A stretch of 64,000 nt of DNA from NCBI RefSeq assembly GCF_037176765.1, contig NC_090024.1, positions 105,097,557-105,161,556 of the forward strand, read 5' to 3'. Both the position numbers and the translations under genes were made by a program. The stretch comes from Anolis sagrei (lineage: Eukaryota; Chordata; Lepidosauria; Squamata; Anolidae). Under the pieces are notes generated by a model that had not been told where the DNA came from, made no database searches, and saw nothing but the letters and a program-made list of their open reading frames with translations. Shown here in pieces: positions 32,701-43,113 of this stretch. The number at the start of each line of letters is the position of its first letter. Positions within the stretch are counted from its first letter, which is position 1.

Positions 32701-35700
32701 TGAATGCAACATGATATTATAGTAGTTGTTCCTCGACTCACGCTCCACAGATTGTTTAGTGTGAGAAACCCTGATGTTCTCACAATTTCAGCCAGAGAAA
32801 TAAAACCGCCATATAAAAGAAGGCACTAGCTGACATAGTAAAAAAGTTACAAGGTTTTTCAATATAAAATGATTTAAATGCAGTTTCTAGAATAAAAACC
32901 CAGGTGAAAGAAAATATTTCTGTTCAGAACAATGATTTTACTTCAAGAGGCAGTGACCTCCATCCTGCTGCGAATAAGACATCCTGTTCAAAACAAAACT
33001 TCTCTTGATCAGAGTTAAACAAGAACATTCCACCTTGTTGGATTGGCACCAAAGACTAAAGTAATCCAACATTCTGCAATGTTTTTGAGGTATTTGTCAA
33101 AATTTCAGGAAAGGGAGAGATTTCCTCCCGCCTTCTGAACAAAACTGAACCTTCAAAGGAAAAAATCCTCCTAAAAATCATGCCCCAGCTCACATTTTAG
33201 CAAAAATCCATGGTTTTTCCCAGTCTGCCAAACTAGTATTAGTTATATGTTTTCTGAACGGGAACTGCTATGGCCAGAAGAAAAATGGTAGAAGAAAAAC
33301 AGCCTCCAGAAGGTAATCTATCTCTGTTAAAGGGCAAGATTTTGCATCAACTTGATGAAATATCATACTCTACATCCACTTCCTTCCCTCCACACATGGA
33401 ACCGATATGGCAGCTAGTGATGCAAATCGTTTCCCTCCCATGTAGCCACTGGAGAGCCAGGCAGAGAGGTCTGGAAGACTGCTGCCTTCTTTGCAGAGCT
33501 GCTTCAGCCAATAAACATATGTAAATGGGGGCATCGGCAGCTATCATAAAGGTGTATGTGCCTGTCATTGCAGACAAGATGAAAGAAACTCCTGTTTTCA
33601 CAGCAACTGTAAAAGTATATACATAGGTTTATATCATCAACAAGTTTCCAGTGAACATATCTAATAGCCATTACTCTCCAAACCTTTTACACTTCCATTT
33701 AATGGCCTGTTTTTTCACTAGTCCACTAGATCACCTCTTAATAGTAACAGACTCTACCATAAGTCTGAAAAAGCCAAAAGTATAAAAAATGGAGAGATGG
33801 ATTTAGTCTAGAGTCCTACTACATGTTTCTCTTGCACATCTTGTTCTTTAAGCTTCTGGTTTTAATGTTTAAAAACCCTCTGGTTTTAATGTTTTAACAT
33901 TTTAACTTCTGGTCTGTGACTGTAATAAACAAATCAATTCTCCCCATGTTTCTCTGTATTAGTTTTCATACTATGCAAAGAAAAACAAAAAAAATATGCC
34001 TTGAATCTTATGATTACTTATTTGGTATTAAATCCTATTGAACACAGGAGTAAACAAACAGATAATGGGACTCTGAAGAGCTTACCTGTTTGAATGCTGT
34101 AATACACAATGATCTTCACGCAGATTGCCTTTTATATCTAAAGAAAAAAAAAGGATACCCATTACTTGGCACTCTCTAGAGCAAAATTTGCAGAGTGCAG
34201 GCTGAGTGGAATTATGTGAAGCTTCCCCTGCTTGAAGCTATGAATTAGTCTTAGGCCCCATCTACATGGACCATTTAAGGCGGTTTGAAGCTAGTGTCAA
34301 ACTGTGGTAGCCAGACAAACTCCCACAAAGGCGCATGAGCATGCACTTAATGCTCACCAGTGCCCTGTGATTTGTGTTAGGTCCATCCAGGACTCAAACT
34401 GGTTCCAGTATTTCTGATGTAATCATATGCATAGGAAAAACACTTAAGATACTGCACTGAATAGTGCCTTAGAGACTTGAATACTCTATAAATTCACTAG
34501 ATCTCATCTGATTTTGAAGCTAAGAAGAGTCAGCCCTTAGTGGCACCTTGGTAATTAATTGCAGTAAAATTATGAGAGGAGCTAAAAAGATGGTTATCCT
34601 GAGCTGAGACAGATAGTCACACATATATATACACAAAAGGCCCCCTCTACACTGCCCTATAACCCATGATCTGATCTCAGATTTCAGGGAGTGAGTAACC
34701 CTTTCCAGTTCAAGTTGTAACCCTATTCCCAGATCGATCTTACATGAGACCAGGAATACTTCCATTTTATCTGGATTAAGCTTCAAATTGTTTATCCTCA
34801 TTCAGTCCATTACTGACCTCAGGCAATGGTTCAGGTGCTGGATGGGTTCCTTGGCATCCAATAGAAAGGAGTAGTAGAGTTGAGCATCATCCAGATACAG
34901 ATGATACCGAACTCTGAAACTCCAGATGATCTCTCCCAGCGGTTTCATGTAGATATTAAATGACATTGGGGATAAGGATGAGCCCTGCAGAACCCCACAG
35001 TCCACAGGTCATGACTCCCCCTGTCCAGCTCTCCGCATCATCCACCAAGGCAACCACAGCCTGAAACCAGATTGAAATGGATCTAGAAAACTAGATTATA
35101 TGAGTCTTCTCTGCCAGATAATCTGGGATATAAAGATAATCTGGGGTCAGATCCTGGGATATAGGGGCGGTGTGGATGGGGGCGAAGTGGTATAAGGAGG
35201 AGAAAAAAAGAAGGAAAATGGTAGCAAAATCTGCTGGACGAATTGCCATCAAATTTGGCCACAAGACACCTACTAACCCAAGGAGTGACCATCACTTTAA
35301 GAAATGATTTTGTCACTTAGGAGCTGTAGTTGCTGGGATTTATAGTTAACAATCAAAGAGCATTTTGAACTCCATCAATGATGAAATTGAACCAAACTTG
35401 GCACACAGAGCTCCCATGACCTACAGGAAACACTAGAAGGGTTTGGTGGGCATTGACCTTGAGTTTGGGAGTTGTAGTTCATCTATATCCAGAGAGTACT
35501 GTGGAGTCAAAAATGAAGGATCTAGACCAAACTTGGCATGAATACTCCATATGCCCAAATATGGACACAGATGGAGTTTGGGGGAAATACACTTTGCCGT
35601 TTGGGAGTTGTATTTGCTGGGAATTATAGTTCCCAGTACAATCAAAGAGCATTCTGAACCCCACCAATGATTGAATTGGGCTAAACTTCCCACACAGAAC

Positions 35701-36505
35701 CCCCATGACCAACAGAAAATACTGTGGGTTGTTGTAGGTTTTTTCGGGCTATATGGCCATGTTCTAGAGGCATTCTCTCCTGACGTTTCACCTGCATCTA
35801 TGGCAAGCATCCTCAGAGGTAGTGAGGATAGCCTCTAGAACATAGCTATATAGCCCGAAAAAACCTACAACAACCCAGTGATTTTGGCCATGAAAGCCTT
35901 CGACAATACTGAGAATACTGTGTTTTCTGATTTTCTTTTGTGACCCTTTTGACACCACTTTGTGACCCCCTCAGGGGTCCTGACCTCCAGGTTGAGAAGT
36001 GCTGCCTTAAGGCCATCCAGTCCAAAATAATCAAAGCCCTTTTCACAAAGAGCCATCCAGCCATAGATGTTGTTGTTCATTCGTTCAGTCGTCTCCGACT
36101 CTTCGTGACCTCATGGACCAGCCCACGCCAGAGCTCCCTGCCGACCGTCACCACCCCCAGCTCCTTCAAGGTCAATCCAGTACCATGCATCCATCTTGCC
36201 CTTGGTCGGCCCCTTGCCCTCGGTCCCTGTGTGGATCATAATAAATTGTGGCAAGTTCTTGGTGAGATGAGCATACCAAGCCACCGTGTCTCTCTCCTGA
36301 GGAATCTGTACAAGGACCAAGTAGCAACAGTAAGAACTGACCATGGAACAACAGACTGGTTCAAGATTGGGAAAGGCGTACGGCAAGGCTGCATACTCTC
36401 ACCCAACCTTTTTAACTTGTATGCAGAACACATCATGCGATGTGCGGGGCTTGACAAATGCAAGGCTGGGGTAAAATTGCTGGGAGAAACATTAACAACC
36501 TCAGA

Positions 36506-36546
<41 letters not shown>

Positions 36547-37848
36547 TTATTTGTACCCCGCTAGCATCTCCCGAAGGACTCGATGCGGCTTATGCAGATG
36601 ACACCACTCTGATGGCCGAAAGCGAGGAGGAGCTGAGGAGCCTTCTAATCAAGGTGAAAGAAGAACGCGCAAAAGCCGGGTTGCAGCTAAACGTAAAAAA
36701 ACCAAGATTATGGCAACAAGAATGATTGACAACTGGAAAATAGAGGGAGAAAATGTGGAGGCCGTGACAGACTTTGTATTTCTAGGTGCAAAGATTACTG
36801 CAGATGCAGACTGTGGCCAGGAAATCAGGAGGCGCTTACTCTTTGGGAGGAGAGCAATGTCCAGTCTCGATAAAATAGTAAAGAGCAGAGACATCAGACT
36901 GGCAACAAAGATCCTCCTAGTCAAAGCCATGGTATTCCCTGTAGTAACCTACGGATGTGAGAGCTGGACCTTAGGGAAGGCTGAGCGAAGGAAGATAGAT
37001 GCTTTTGAACTGTGGTGTTGGAGGAAAGTTCTGAGAGTGCCGTGGACTGTGAGAAGATCCAACCAGTCCATCCTCCAGGAAATAAAGCCCGGCTGCTCAC
37101 TGGAGGGAAGGATACTAGAGACAAAGTTGAAGTACTTTGGCCACATCATGAGGAGACAGCAAAGCCTAGAGAAGACAATTATGCTGGGGAAAGTGGAAGG
37201 CAAAAGGAAGAGGGGCCGACCAAGAGCAAGATGGATGGATGGCATCCTTGAAGTGACTGGACTGACCTTGAAGGAGCTGGGGGTGGTGACGGCCGACAGG
37301 GAGCTCTGGCGTGGACTGGTCCATGAGGTCACGAAGAGTCGGAGACAACTGAACGAATGAACAACAAAAAACCAAGGGCTAATAAAAGGCCCTTCCACAC
37401 TGCTCTTTATCCCAGGATCTGATCCCAGATTATCTGTTTATCCCAGGTTATCTGGCAGTGGGGGCTCATGTATTCCTTTTTAAAGCAGATAATCTGGGGT
37501 CAGATCCTGGGATAAAGAGCAGTGTGGAAGGGCCCTTTATTAGCCTGCCAAACATGATCACAGGCCATTACTGATGGAGGTAAGACCCAAGTCTAAATGC
37601 AAAACGCACTGCTGTTTCATATCTGCCTTCTCGCCACCCAGGTGGGCGCTTTGGGTGTGTTTTGGGATCCCAGAGAAGGGATGCTCAACCTGCAATGCTT
37701 TGAGAAAGCCTTTTTGAAAAGAAGATCATGCCCTGAGCCGCCTCCTCCCTCTGTTCCAGTTCTCCTTCACTCCAGGGCTGCTTCTCCCTTTACCTGGCTT
37801 GTACCATCGGGTGAAGTAGCGCTCCGTCACCCCGGGCACCGTTGCCAT
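29623..37848 (-). CDS. ABITRAM: ABITRAM (actin-binding transcription modulator, Simiate/FAM206A), complete
   Basis: Small protein reported to bind actin and affect filopodia and dendrite branching, also found in nuclear speckles; the sequence itself shows only homology. Coding exons in transcript order: 37848-37794, 34137-34086, 32617-32488, 30072-29996, 29921-29852 and 29772-29623. They total 534 bp (177 aa plus stop; human is about 181 aa). All splice sites are AG/GT and all phases fit. The translation matches human throughout: [61 protein letters not shown], and [17 protein letters not shown]. The ATG at 37848 lies in a CpG-rich promoter. Convergent with CTNNAL1, as in human. The usual head-to-head neighbour ELP1 is not seen on the other side. 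Confidence 0.96.
29852..29921 (-). CDS. ABITRAM: ABITRAM exon 5
   Basis: 70 bp, acceptor tttttgcag and donor gtgagg. Encodes [20 protein letters not shown] plus QEK. Confidence 0.94.
29996..30072 (-). CDS. ABITRAM: ABITRAM exon 4
   Basis: 77 bp, acceptor tctgcag and donor gtattg. Encodes [19 protein letters not shown] and DEYTIY, then a split Ser codon. Confidence 0.94.
30863..31040 (-). mobile_element. CR1 3' end, left part, split by a MITE
   Basis: The stretch ttggaagagactgcaagggcc ... ccactgctgaccagctctta is a CR1 3' UTR on the minus strand; it continues at 32197 (cagtcaggacattcttctga). Confidence 0.75.
31041..32196. mobile_element. Palindromic MITE inside CR1, itself interrupted by a LINE
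   Basis: Ends taggctggatctacactgct and ...agtgcagatccagcca. The element is split by a LINE at 31156-32133, which duplicated atccagttc. Confidence 0.75.
31156..32133 (+). mobile_element. Vingi/Ingi-like LINE, 5'-truncated, open frame
   Basis: The open frame to 32008 encodes the RT thumb and C-terminus: [55 protein letters not shown] and a final Cys-rich [15 protein letters not shown], ending RYWSKDI. Tail tcgataaataaataaat. The 9-bp target duplication atccagttc (31147-31155 and 32134-32142) lies in a MITE. The intact frame suggests a young copy; the clade name is from memory. Confidence 0.88.
32197..32262 (-). mobile_element. CR1 3' end, right part
   Basis: cagtcaggacattcttctgaatgtttaggtggaatc continues the CR1 at 30863-31040. 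A plus-strand CR1-like piece (ctaacattaggaagaaggtc...) follows at about 32270-32345. Confidence 0.7.
32488..32617 (-). CDS. ABITRAM: ABITRAM exon 3
   Basis: 130 bp, acceptor cttgtag and donor gtatgg. Encodes [17 protein letters not shown] and [20 protein letters not shown], the most conserved part of the protein. Confidence 0.95.
34086..34137 (-). CDS. ABITRAM: ABITRAM exon 2
   Basis: 52 bp between atctttag (read on the minus strand) and gtaagc. Encodes [16 protein letters not shown], matching human VKGKFCEDHCILQHSN. Confidence 0.93.
34637..34690. mobile_element. MITE left fragment flanking an L2-like LINE
   Basis: ggccccctctacactgccctataaccc...gatctgatctcag; the matching right half is at about 35088-35182 (gccagataatctgggatata...gatcctgggatata). 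Confidence 0.55.
34691..35087 (-). mobile_element. L2-like LINE reverse transcriptase fragment
   Basis: The minus strand encodes [20 protein letters not shown], then [12 protein letters not shown] (position of the RT catalytic YxDD box) and [15 protein letters not shown]. The order fits the L2 clade. Truncated at both ends and lying between two halves of a MITE. Confidence 0.82.
35183..36010 (-). mobile_element. Degraded DNA-transposon body (Helitron-like), split by a Penelope-like dimer
   Basis: ttgccatcaaatttggccacaagacac..., attctgaaccccaccaatgattg and gggagttgta... are shared with the Helitrons at 49393 and 23873. The right end (cctgacctccaggttgagaag) recalls hAT ends. Probably a composite. 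Confidence 0.5.
35726..35910. mobile_element. Inverted-dimer repeat with hammerhead-like core, copy B
   Basis: Same head-to-head design as copies A and C, but the plus arm is shorter. Target duplication gaaaatactgt/gagaatactgt (35715-35725 and 35911-35921). A hammerhead-like core survives in the minus arm (35782-35816). Confidence 0.78.
36066..37371 (+). mobile_element. BovB (RTE) LINE with inverted 3' end at its left and a nested tail
   Basis: 36231-36500 encodes the BovB RT palm ([38 protein letters not shown]). 36591-37360 encodes [39 protein letters not shown] and [20 protein letters not shown], then the C-terminus KSRRQLNE. It has an ATT-rich insert at 36509-36590 and one frame change near 36705. 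The left 165 bp (36066-36230) are the reverse complement of its own 3' end (about 37205-37371). Confidence 0.92.
36509..36590 (-). mobile_element. L2-like LINE 3' tail nested in BovB
   Basis: (ATT)n followed by aactttatttgtaccccgctagcatctcccgaaggactc; read on the minus strand this is the gagtc...gcggggtacaaataaagtt(aat)n type of LINE end. It interrupts the RT frame just before YADD. Confidence 0.7.
37378..37544. mobile_element. Palindromic MITE next to the ABITRAM promoter
   Basis: ctaataaaaggcccttccac...cccaggatctgatccc against its complement ending ...gtggaagggccctttattag. The symmetry extends into the presumed flanks, so target bases cannot be told apart. About 250 bp from ABITRAM exon 1, in intron 1. 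Confidence 0.7.
37794..37848 (-). CDS. ABITRAM: ABITRAM exon 1 (coding)
   Basis: ATG at 37848; encodes [18 protein letters not shown], then a split Asp codon before gtaaag. The start matches human MAT... and RYFTRWYKP; this lizard N-terminus is a few residues shorter. Confidence 0.94.
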
Positions 37849-38060
37849 GGCAGCCGGCGCGTCAAAGTCTCCCCCTCCCCCGTGCAGTGCGCGCATGCGC
37901 CCAGCTAACTTCCTTCCCGCCTGCCCCGCGAGCCGCCGGCGGGGGCCCTCTCCTTCCGCTAAGCCAACGACGACCCGGAAGAGAATCCCAAGCAGCAAAG
38001 TACAGGAAAGAGAAGAAAGCACCTTCCTCTTTCCTTGAGCAGGAACTTCCGGGCTCAAGG
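37849..38060 (-). promoter_or_regulatory. ABITRAM: CpG-rich promoter of ABITRAM
   Basis: The only clearly CpG-rich stretch in the window. It carries a palindromic NRF1 motif, GCGCATGCGC, at 37891-37900, and ETS-type CCGGAA/TTCCGG motifs near 37975 and 38045. This fits a housekeeping, potentially bidirectional promoter. In human the same promoter region also drives ELP1 on the opposite strand; no ELP1 exon is visible here. Confidence 0.75.
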
Positions 38061-38154
38061 GTATGACTATGTATGTATGTATGGTACATGCCACCTCTCT
38101 CTGGGAGTGAGGCATAATAACATTAGTTGATACCCGCCACGCGTTGCTGTGGCC

Positions 38155-39085
38155 AACCTTCCCTCTTTCTCTCCTTCTTTCCCTCCTTCCTTCACTCTCT
38201 CTTTCCTTTCAGTCTTTCCTTCTCTCCTTCCTTCTTTTTCTATCTCTTTCCTCCCTTCCCCCCTTTCCTTTCTCTTCTGCTGTCTCTTTTCTTCCTTCTC
38301 TATTTCCTTCCCTCCCTCTTTCTCTACATCTTCTTCCTTAATTCGCTCCCTCTTTCCTTCCTTCTTTCCCTTTTTTCTTTCCTTCTCTCCTTCCTTCTCT
38401 AACTTTCCTTCCTTCACCCCCTTTTCTCTCTCCCTTTTTCTCTCCTTTCTTCCTTATCTACCTCTTTCCTTCCTTCTCTTTGCTTCCATGCTTCCTTCTC
38501 CCTTTCCTTCTTACTTTCCCTCCCTCTTTCTCTACATCTCCCTCCCTTCCTTTACTCTTTCTTTCCTTCTTTCCTTCCTTCTCTAACTTCCCTTCCTTCC
38601 CCTTCTCTTTCCCTCCCTCTTTCTCTCCTTTCTTCCTTCTCTACCTTTCCTTGCTTCTCCCTTTCCTTCTTTCTATCCCTCCCTCTTTCTCTACATCTTC
38701 CCCCCCTTCCTTCGCTCCCTTTCCTTCCTTCTTTCCCTTTTTCTTTCCTTCTCTCCTGCCTTCCTTCTCTAACTTTCCTTCCTTCCCCCTTTTTCTTTCC
38801 CTCCCTCTTTCTCCCTTTCGTCCTTCTCTCTTTCCTTCCTTCTCTCTTCTTCCATGCTTCTTTCTCCCTTTCCTTACTTTCCCTCCCTCTTTCTCTACAT
38901 ATCCCCGCTTCCTTCACTTTCTTTCCTTCTTTCCCTTTTTACTTTCCTTCTCTCCTTCCTTCTCTAACTTTCCTTCCTTCCCCCTTTTTCTTTCCCTTCC
39001 TCTTTCTCTCCTTCCATCCTTCTCTACCTCTTTCCTTCCTTCTCTCTTTGCTTCCATACTTCGTTCTCCCTTTCCTTCTTTCTTT
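38155..39085. repeat. Polypyrimidine (CTTTCC-type) tract, about 930 bp
   Basis: Almost only C and T on the plus strand, built from tccttccttctctc-like units with longer-period repeats (about 150-250 bp, each restarting near ctctacat). Long open frames here are artefacts of composition. Confidence 0.9.
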
Positions 39086-39585
39086 CATAGAATCAGAGTT
39101 GGAAGAGACCTCATGGGCCATCCAGTCCAACCCCCTGCCAAGAAGCAGGAATATTGCATTCAAAGCACCCCTGACAGTTGGCCATCCAGCCTGTTTAAAA
39201 ACTTCCAAAGAAGGAGCCTCCACCACACTCAGAGGGTTCCACTGCTGAACGGCTCTCACAGTCAGGAAGTTCTTCCTCATGTTCAGATGGAATCTCCTCT
39301 TGTAGTTTGAAGCCATTGTTCCGCCTCCTAGTCTCCAAGGAATCAGAAAACAAGCTTGCTCCCTCCTCCTCATGACTTCCTCTCACATATTTATACATGG
39401 CTATCATATCTCTTCTCAGCCTTCTCTTCTTCAGGCTAAACATGCCCAGCTCCTTAAGCCGCTCTTCATAGGGCTTGTTCTCCAGACCCTTGATCATTTT
39501 AGTCGCCCTCTTCTGGATACATTCCAGCTTGTCAATATCTCTCTTGAATTGTGGTGCCCAGAATTGGACACAATATTCCAGGTTT
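39086..39585 (-). mobile_element. CR1 LINE 3' end inserted in the polypyrimidine tract
   Basis: The minus strand encodes [38 protein letters not shown] and the rest of the CR1 C-terminus, with the 3' UTR ending atagaatcagagttggaaga. The tract continues on the other side. Very similar to the copy at 846-1738. Confidence 0.9.
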
Positions 39586-39838
39586 CCCTCCCGCTTTCTT
39601 TCTTTTCTCCCCTTCCCTCCCTCTTTCTTCCTTTTTTCTGTATTGTCATTTAGCTTTTCGTCATTTAGCTTTTCGGGGCTTTTGAAGTCCCTTCTGCTGT
39701 GTTTTTCAGTGTTTTTATGAGTGAAGGACATACATTGTGTTGTTAGGTGTATTGTGTCCAAATTCGGTGTCAATTCCCCCAGTGGTTTTTGAGTTCTGTT
39801 AGTCCCATAAATGGACATTACATTTTTATTTATATAGA

Positions 39839-40554
39839 TAACCAAGCATTCAAAGACATGGCCGTGTTAGTTAGGAGTAACAGTATGTGAAGGGACTTAG
39901 AAGCAGGTCTGAAAATGAAATGCTACTCAAAACCTTCCTAGACTTGGAATACAGAAAGGCGCCATCGACACTGCCATATAATGTAACTCGAAACTCCCAT
40001 TATATGGACAGTATAAACCAGGCACTCTTGCAAGACACGAGAAACCAGTGTCATTGTGGCTGGGGTCCAGCAGTGGCCCCAGACAGACCTCTGGGTCATT
40101 ACAGCTCCTCAGAGTAAATAAATACAGCCCATTTGGTGGTTCCTGCTCTTCTGGCTAGTTCCCTTCAGCCATAAAACCCACCAGTTACTGTCTCAACCAC
40201 ACATGAAAGCAAAGATAAAACCTCATAGTAGTTTAGCCGTAGGGTCACCATAGGTCAGAAACAACCTGAAGGCACAGAACAAGAACATGTGTATAAGGTT
40301 GTGCTTTTATGACTTCCACTTTCACATTAGGAAGACCTTCGTCACTGTAGGAGCTATTTGAGAATGATAGCAACTGACATGAGGGTGGTGGTCTTTCCTT
40401 CCTTAGAGGTCTTTAAACAGATTGAAGGGCTATATCTCAGGGTGTGTTGGCCTGCCTACAAGGAAGTTCAGGGATTTCTACAACAACATAACTTTATTTT
40501 TGATAAAATGTACCCTGACATTGTTGTAGTCATACCTTCATCAAATTTCATATT
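39839..40554. other. Intergenic sequence with old repeat pieces
   Basis: Contains a MITE-like piece at about 39960-40020 (cactgccatataatgtaactc) and a CR1-like piece at about 40318-40445 (ttcacattaggaagacc...). No gene seen. Confidence 0.4.
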
Positions 40555-40655
40555 TAGAATCATAGAATCAGAAGAGACCACATAGGCCATCTAGTCCAAC
40601 CCCTGCCATGCAGGAAAAGTACAAAGTACCCCTAACAGATGGTCATCCACCCTCT
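40555..40655 (-). mobile_element. CR1 3' end fragment
   Basis: tagaatcatagaatcagaagagaccacataggccatc is the CR1 terminus on the minus strand. Truncated after about 100 bp. Confidence 0.75.
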
Positions 40656-40829
40656 ATTTATTTATTTTTTCAAAGTCTAGGTTTAAATTATACTGTGGGT
40701 TAAAACTATACTTTTGTTTTGAGCAGAAAATGTGCCTGTTTAATGTACATTATAATTGTCATACCATACTAGGATGTTACAAATTATTCTCTTAAGTATA
40801 AATAAGCAAACAATAATGAATTGAAATGT

Positions 40830-40835
40830 TTTATT
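40830..40835 (-). terminator. SLC39A6: Poly(A) signal candidate, SLC39A6
   Basis: AATAAA on the gene strand, at the left edge of the repeat-free block that follows the stop. Usage unproven. Confidence 0.4.
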
Positions 40836-42960
40836 ATCAAAAAAATGTCCATGGTAAGCCAGTTAACAATACATATCCAACTTAAAGTTTAGAGGTATAT
40901 TCCAGTCCTCTATTCTTTCAAGACTTTTAGTTAGTTAAGTGCTGTGTCAAATAGAGGAATGAATTCCAAATTTCAGGAGTCAAGAGCATTTTTTTTTACT
41001 CAAAATGTAGATATAAGACTTCTGCTACAAGTCATCTTTTTGACTTGTAGCAAAATCTACCTTTTTCTAGATGTTAACAACATCCACCTTACATATGTAA
41101 AAGCTACATTTTATCCCAAATGTTTCTGATCCACGGATTTGACCCACTAATATATACATGCATGTCCAGTTTTGTAGAATGCATTTGATTGAACTTCAAC
41201 CTGGAGTAAATAAAATGTATGTACATAAATAAAGGTAAATATATAGATTTGAAGTACAAAATTTGAGTAACTCAACTCTTAATATTTAGCTTCATTTATG
41301 TGCAATGGCCCTTGGTATACTTTGGAGTTGGTAGCTTACACACACACCTGTGAATACCAAAATCAAATGGTCTAGTAGAATGGTGTCCCTTATATAAAAT
41401 GGTAAAATCAAGGCCTAATTATTCAAAATATGTTTTGAAACTGGATGGTTGTACCTGCAAATACAAAGAGGTGACTATATAGAGATTGGCTATGTTTTTG
41501 GGAGATGAATAAAGAATATAAAACACTTTTTACACTTGAAGAGCTTAAAAACTTCATAAGACATTTGAAGCACATTTAAAAAACATTATTTAATGTGTAT
41601 CTCATCTTTCTACCCAGATTGGGATTATAGTGGATGGTGACACTTTAAGATATTATATTGATGAACAAATCTGTTACTGTATGAAGTCAAAGTATGAAAT
41701 GTCTCGTATCACATGTTTTCGGACTTCGGCAATTCTATGTTACACTCATAATGAAATCTTATAGCACCAAGTACGCAAGAATCCAGTTACTTCGGAAGTG
41801 TAGTATATTCTTTCCATCACTGTTTCTATCTTTAGCATATGCATGGTGTGAAAAACTTGTTCCGAATCAACAATTCACTCTCTCTACTCATTGGCTTCTG
41901 AAGGCTCACATACCCAGCTAAATTTAGAAAGAAACTACAACACAAAGCAGACAGCAAGATTACCTACAATCATCTTCTTACTTTTATCTGAAAAGTTCTT
42001 TCCTTCAACTATTCCATTAATGCAGCACCATCTTTGGCAACCTGCCTTGTTCACCACCTTTATGTTCCTGCCAAACACTTCCATCTACTGCATGGTTTGT
42101 GAAAAATATGCCAAATTCCCACAGGGAACTGCACAGATTTGTTCACTGCAGATGTTTGGCTTTATATGTTTAGGTCAACTGAACGTTTCTGTAAACCTTT
42201 AATGCAGATAGATCAAAGATCATGTAATTTTAATGGCAATGCAATATTAAATATCTTCATTGAGAAACTTGTTTATAGCCTAAGAACTGACGTACTCTGA
42301 GTACTATTTTTTTCTATTGACCGCAGCAATGGAAATGATAACTTTAGGTTGCTTATTCCATATTAGGGACATTAAAAGTAGTACCACTTCACATGTTTGT
42401 ACCATATACAAGACAAAAAATCGACACTGCATGCTGTAGATACAATTGCAATATTAAATAATGGCAAAACAGTTTACAATTCATCCCTTATAGTTTTAGT
42501 ATCCATTATTTTTGGTAAAATGGTAAAATGCCAGTACCGCACCATGTGTGCAATGAGTGCAATGAGTTCACTACCCAAAGAAAAGTCCAGTCTATGTGCC
42601 TTGTCTGTAGGCAGTTAATTGGGGTAGCAAAGGGGGGGGGGGGAGTGCCTAACAGTAACATTTTCAACATCAGAAACAGAAAGTAAACAAAGCAGGGTTT
42701 ACTTTATAATATCATCTCCATGAATCTTCTATACATGGAAGTGGCTGAGATGTAGTAGCGGCTCTTCACTGGATAAAAAAAGGGTAGCAAAATGTTGTTT
42801 TCCTCCTTCCCAGGAGCACTCCACATCTTACATTTATCTAGAGGGCCATTCATGTTTCAAGCTGATTTTCAAAGGGCACAAAAGGAAGAACTGGCCAAAA
42901 TTTTCTAATCTTTCCTCCAGTGCAAGCAAAACTGCACCAAGAGTCAGTCCAGATCCAAAT
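40830..42960 (-). other. SLC39A6: SLC39A6 3' UTR (probable)
   Basis: About 2.1 kb of largely unique AT-rich sequence after the stop, with one G homopolymer at about 42629-42642. The plus-strand TTTATT at 40830-40835 is a candidate poly(A) signal for the gene strand. A CR1 fragment starts just beyond it. The end point is inferred. Confidence 0.5.
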
Positions 42961-43113
42961 CTAGATGTTTATGCTGAACACAATTTTATGTTCAAATACA
43001 GAAATAAGAAGCATAATACCAAAACCTAACAAAATTCCAGCATTCTGTAATAGAAAGTATCCCCACCGACTACATCCATGATCACTAGCATCATTATGGA
43101 GCATTTCAGGCAC
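42961..43113 (-). CDS. SLC39A6: SLC39A6 exon 9 with stop (TM8)
   Basis: 50 codons plus TAG after acceptor aaatccag. Encodes [20 protein letters not shown], then [20 protein letters not shown] and [10 protein letters not shown], almost identical to human. Confidence 0.96.
   Translation of the reverse strand: MPEMLHNDASDHGCSRWGYFLLQNAGILLGFGIMLLISVFEHKIVFSINI

Larger units (their letters stand above)
38123..39838 (-). mobile_element. Helitron carrying a polypyrimidine tract and a CR1
   Basis: On the minus strand it begins TC (tctatataaataaaaatgta) and ends in a hairpin (ccacagcaacgcgtgg) followed by ...CTAA before T. Nearly all the interior is a pyrimidine-rich tract (38155-39085 and 39586-39640) interrupted by a CR1. 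The A|T insertion context fits on both sides. Confidence 0.75.

Noticed and set aside
37378-37544. Palindrome near ABITRAM exon 1 as an intrinsic terminator or insulator
   Set aside because: Copies of the same palindrome group elsewhere (18839, 46837, 62328) show that it is a MITE.
38127-39310. Long plus-strand open frames rich in Ser, Leu, Phe and Pro, and antisense Glu/Lys/Arg-rich frames
   Set aside because: They follow from the polypyrimidine composition, which lacks stop codons; no start context, splice sites or similarity.
38061-40830. Possible remnant of ELP1 upstream of ABITRAM
   Set aside because: All of this stretch is explained by a Helitron, polypyrimidine tract, CR1 pieces and unrecognised AT-rich DNA; no ELP1-like peptide seen.
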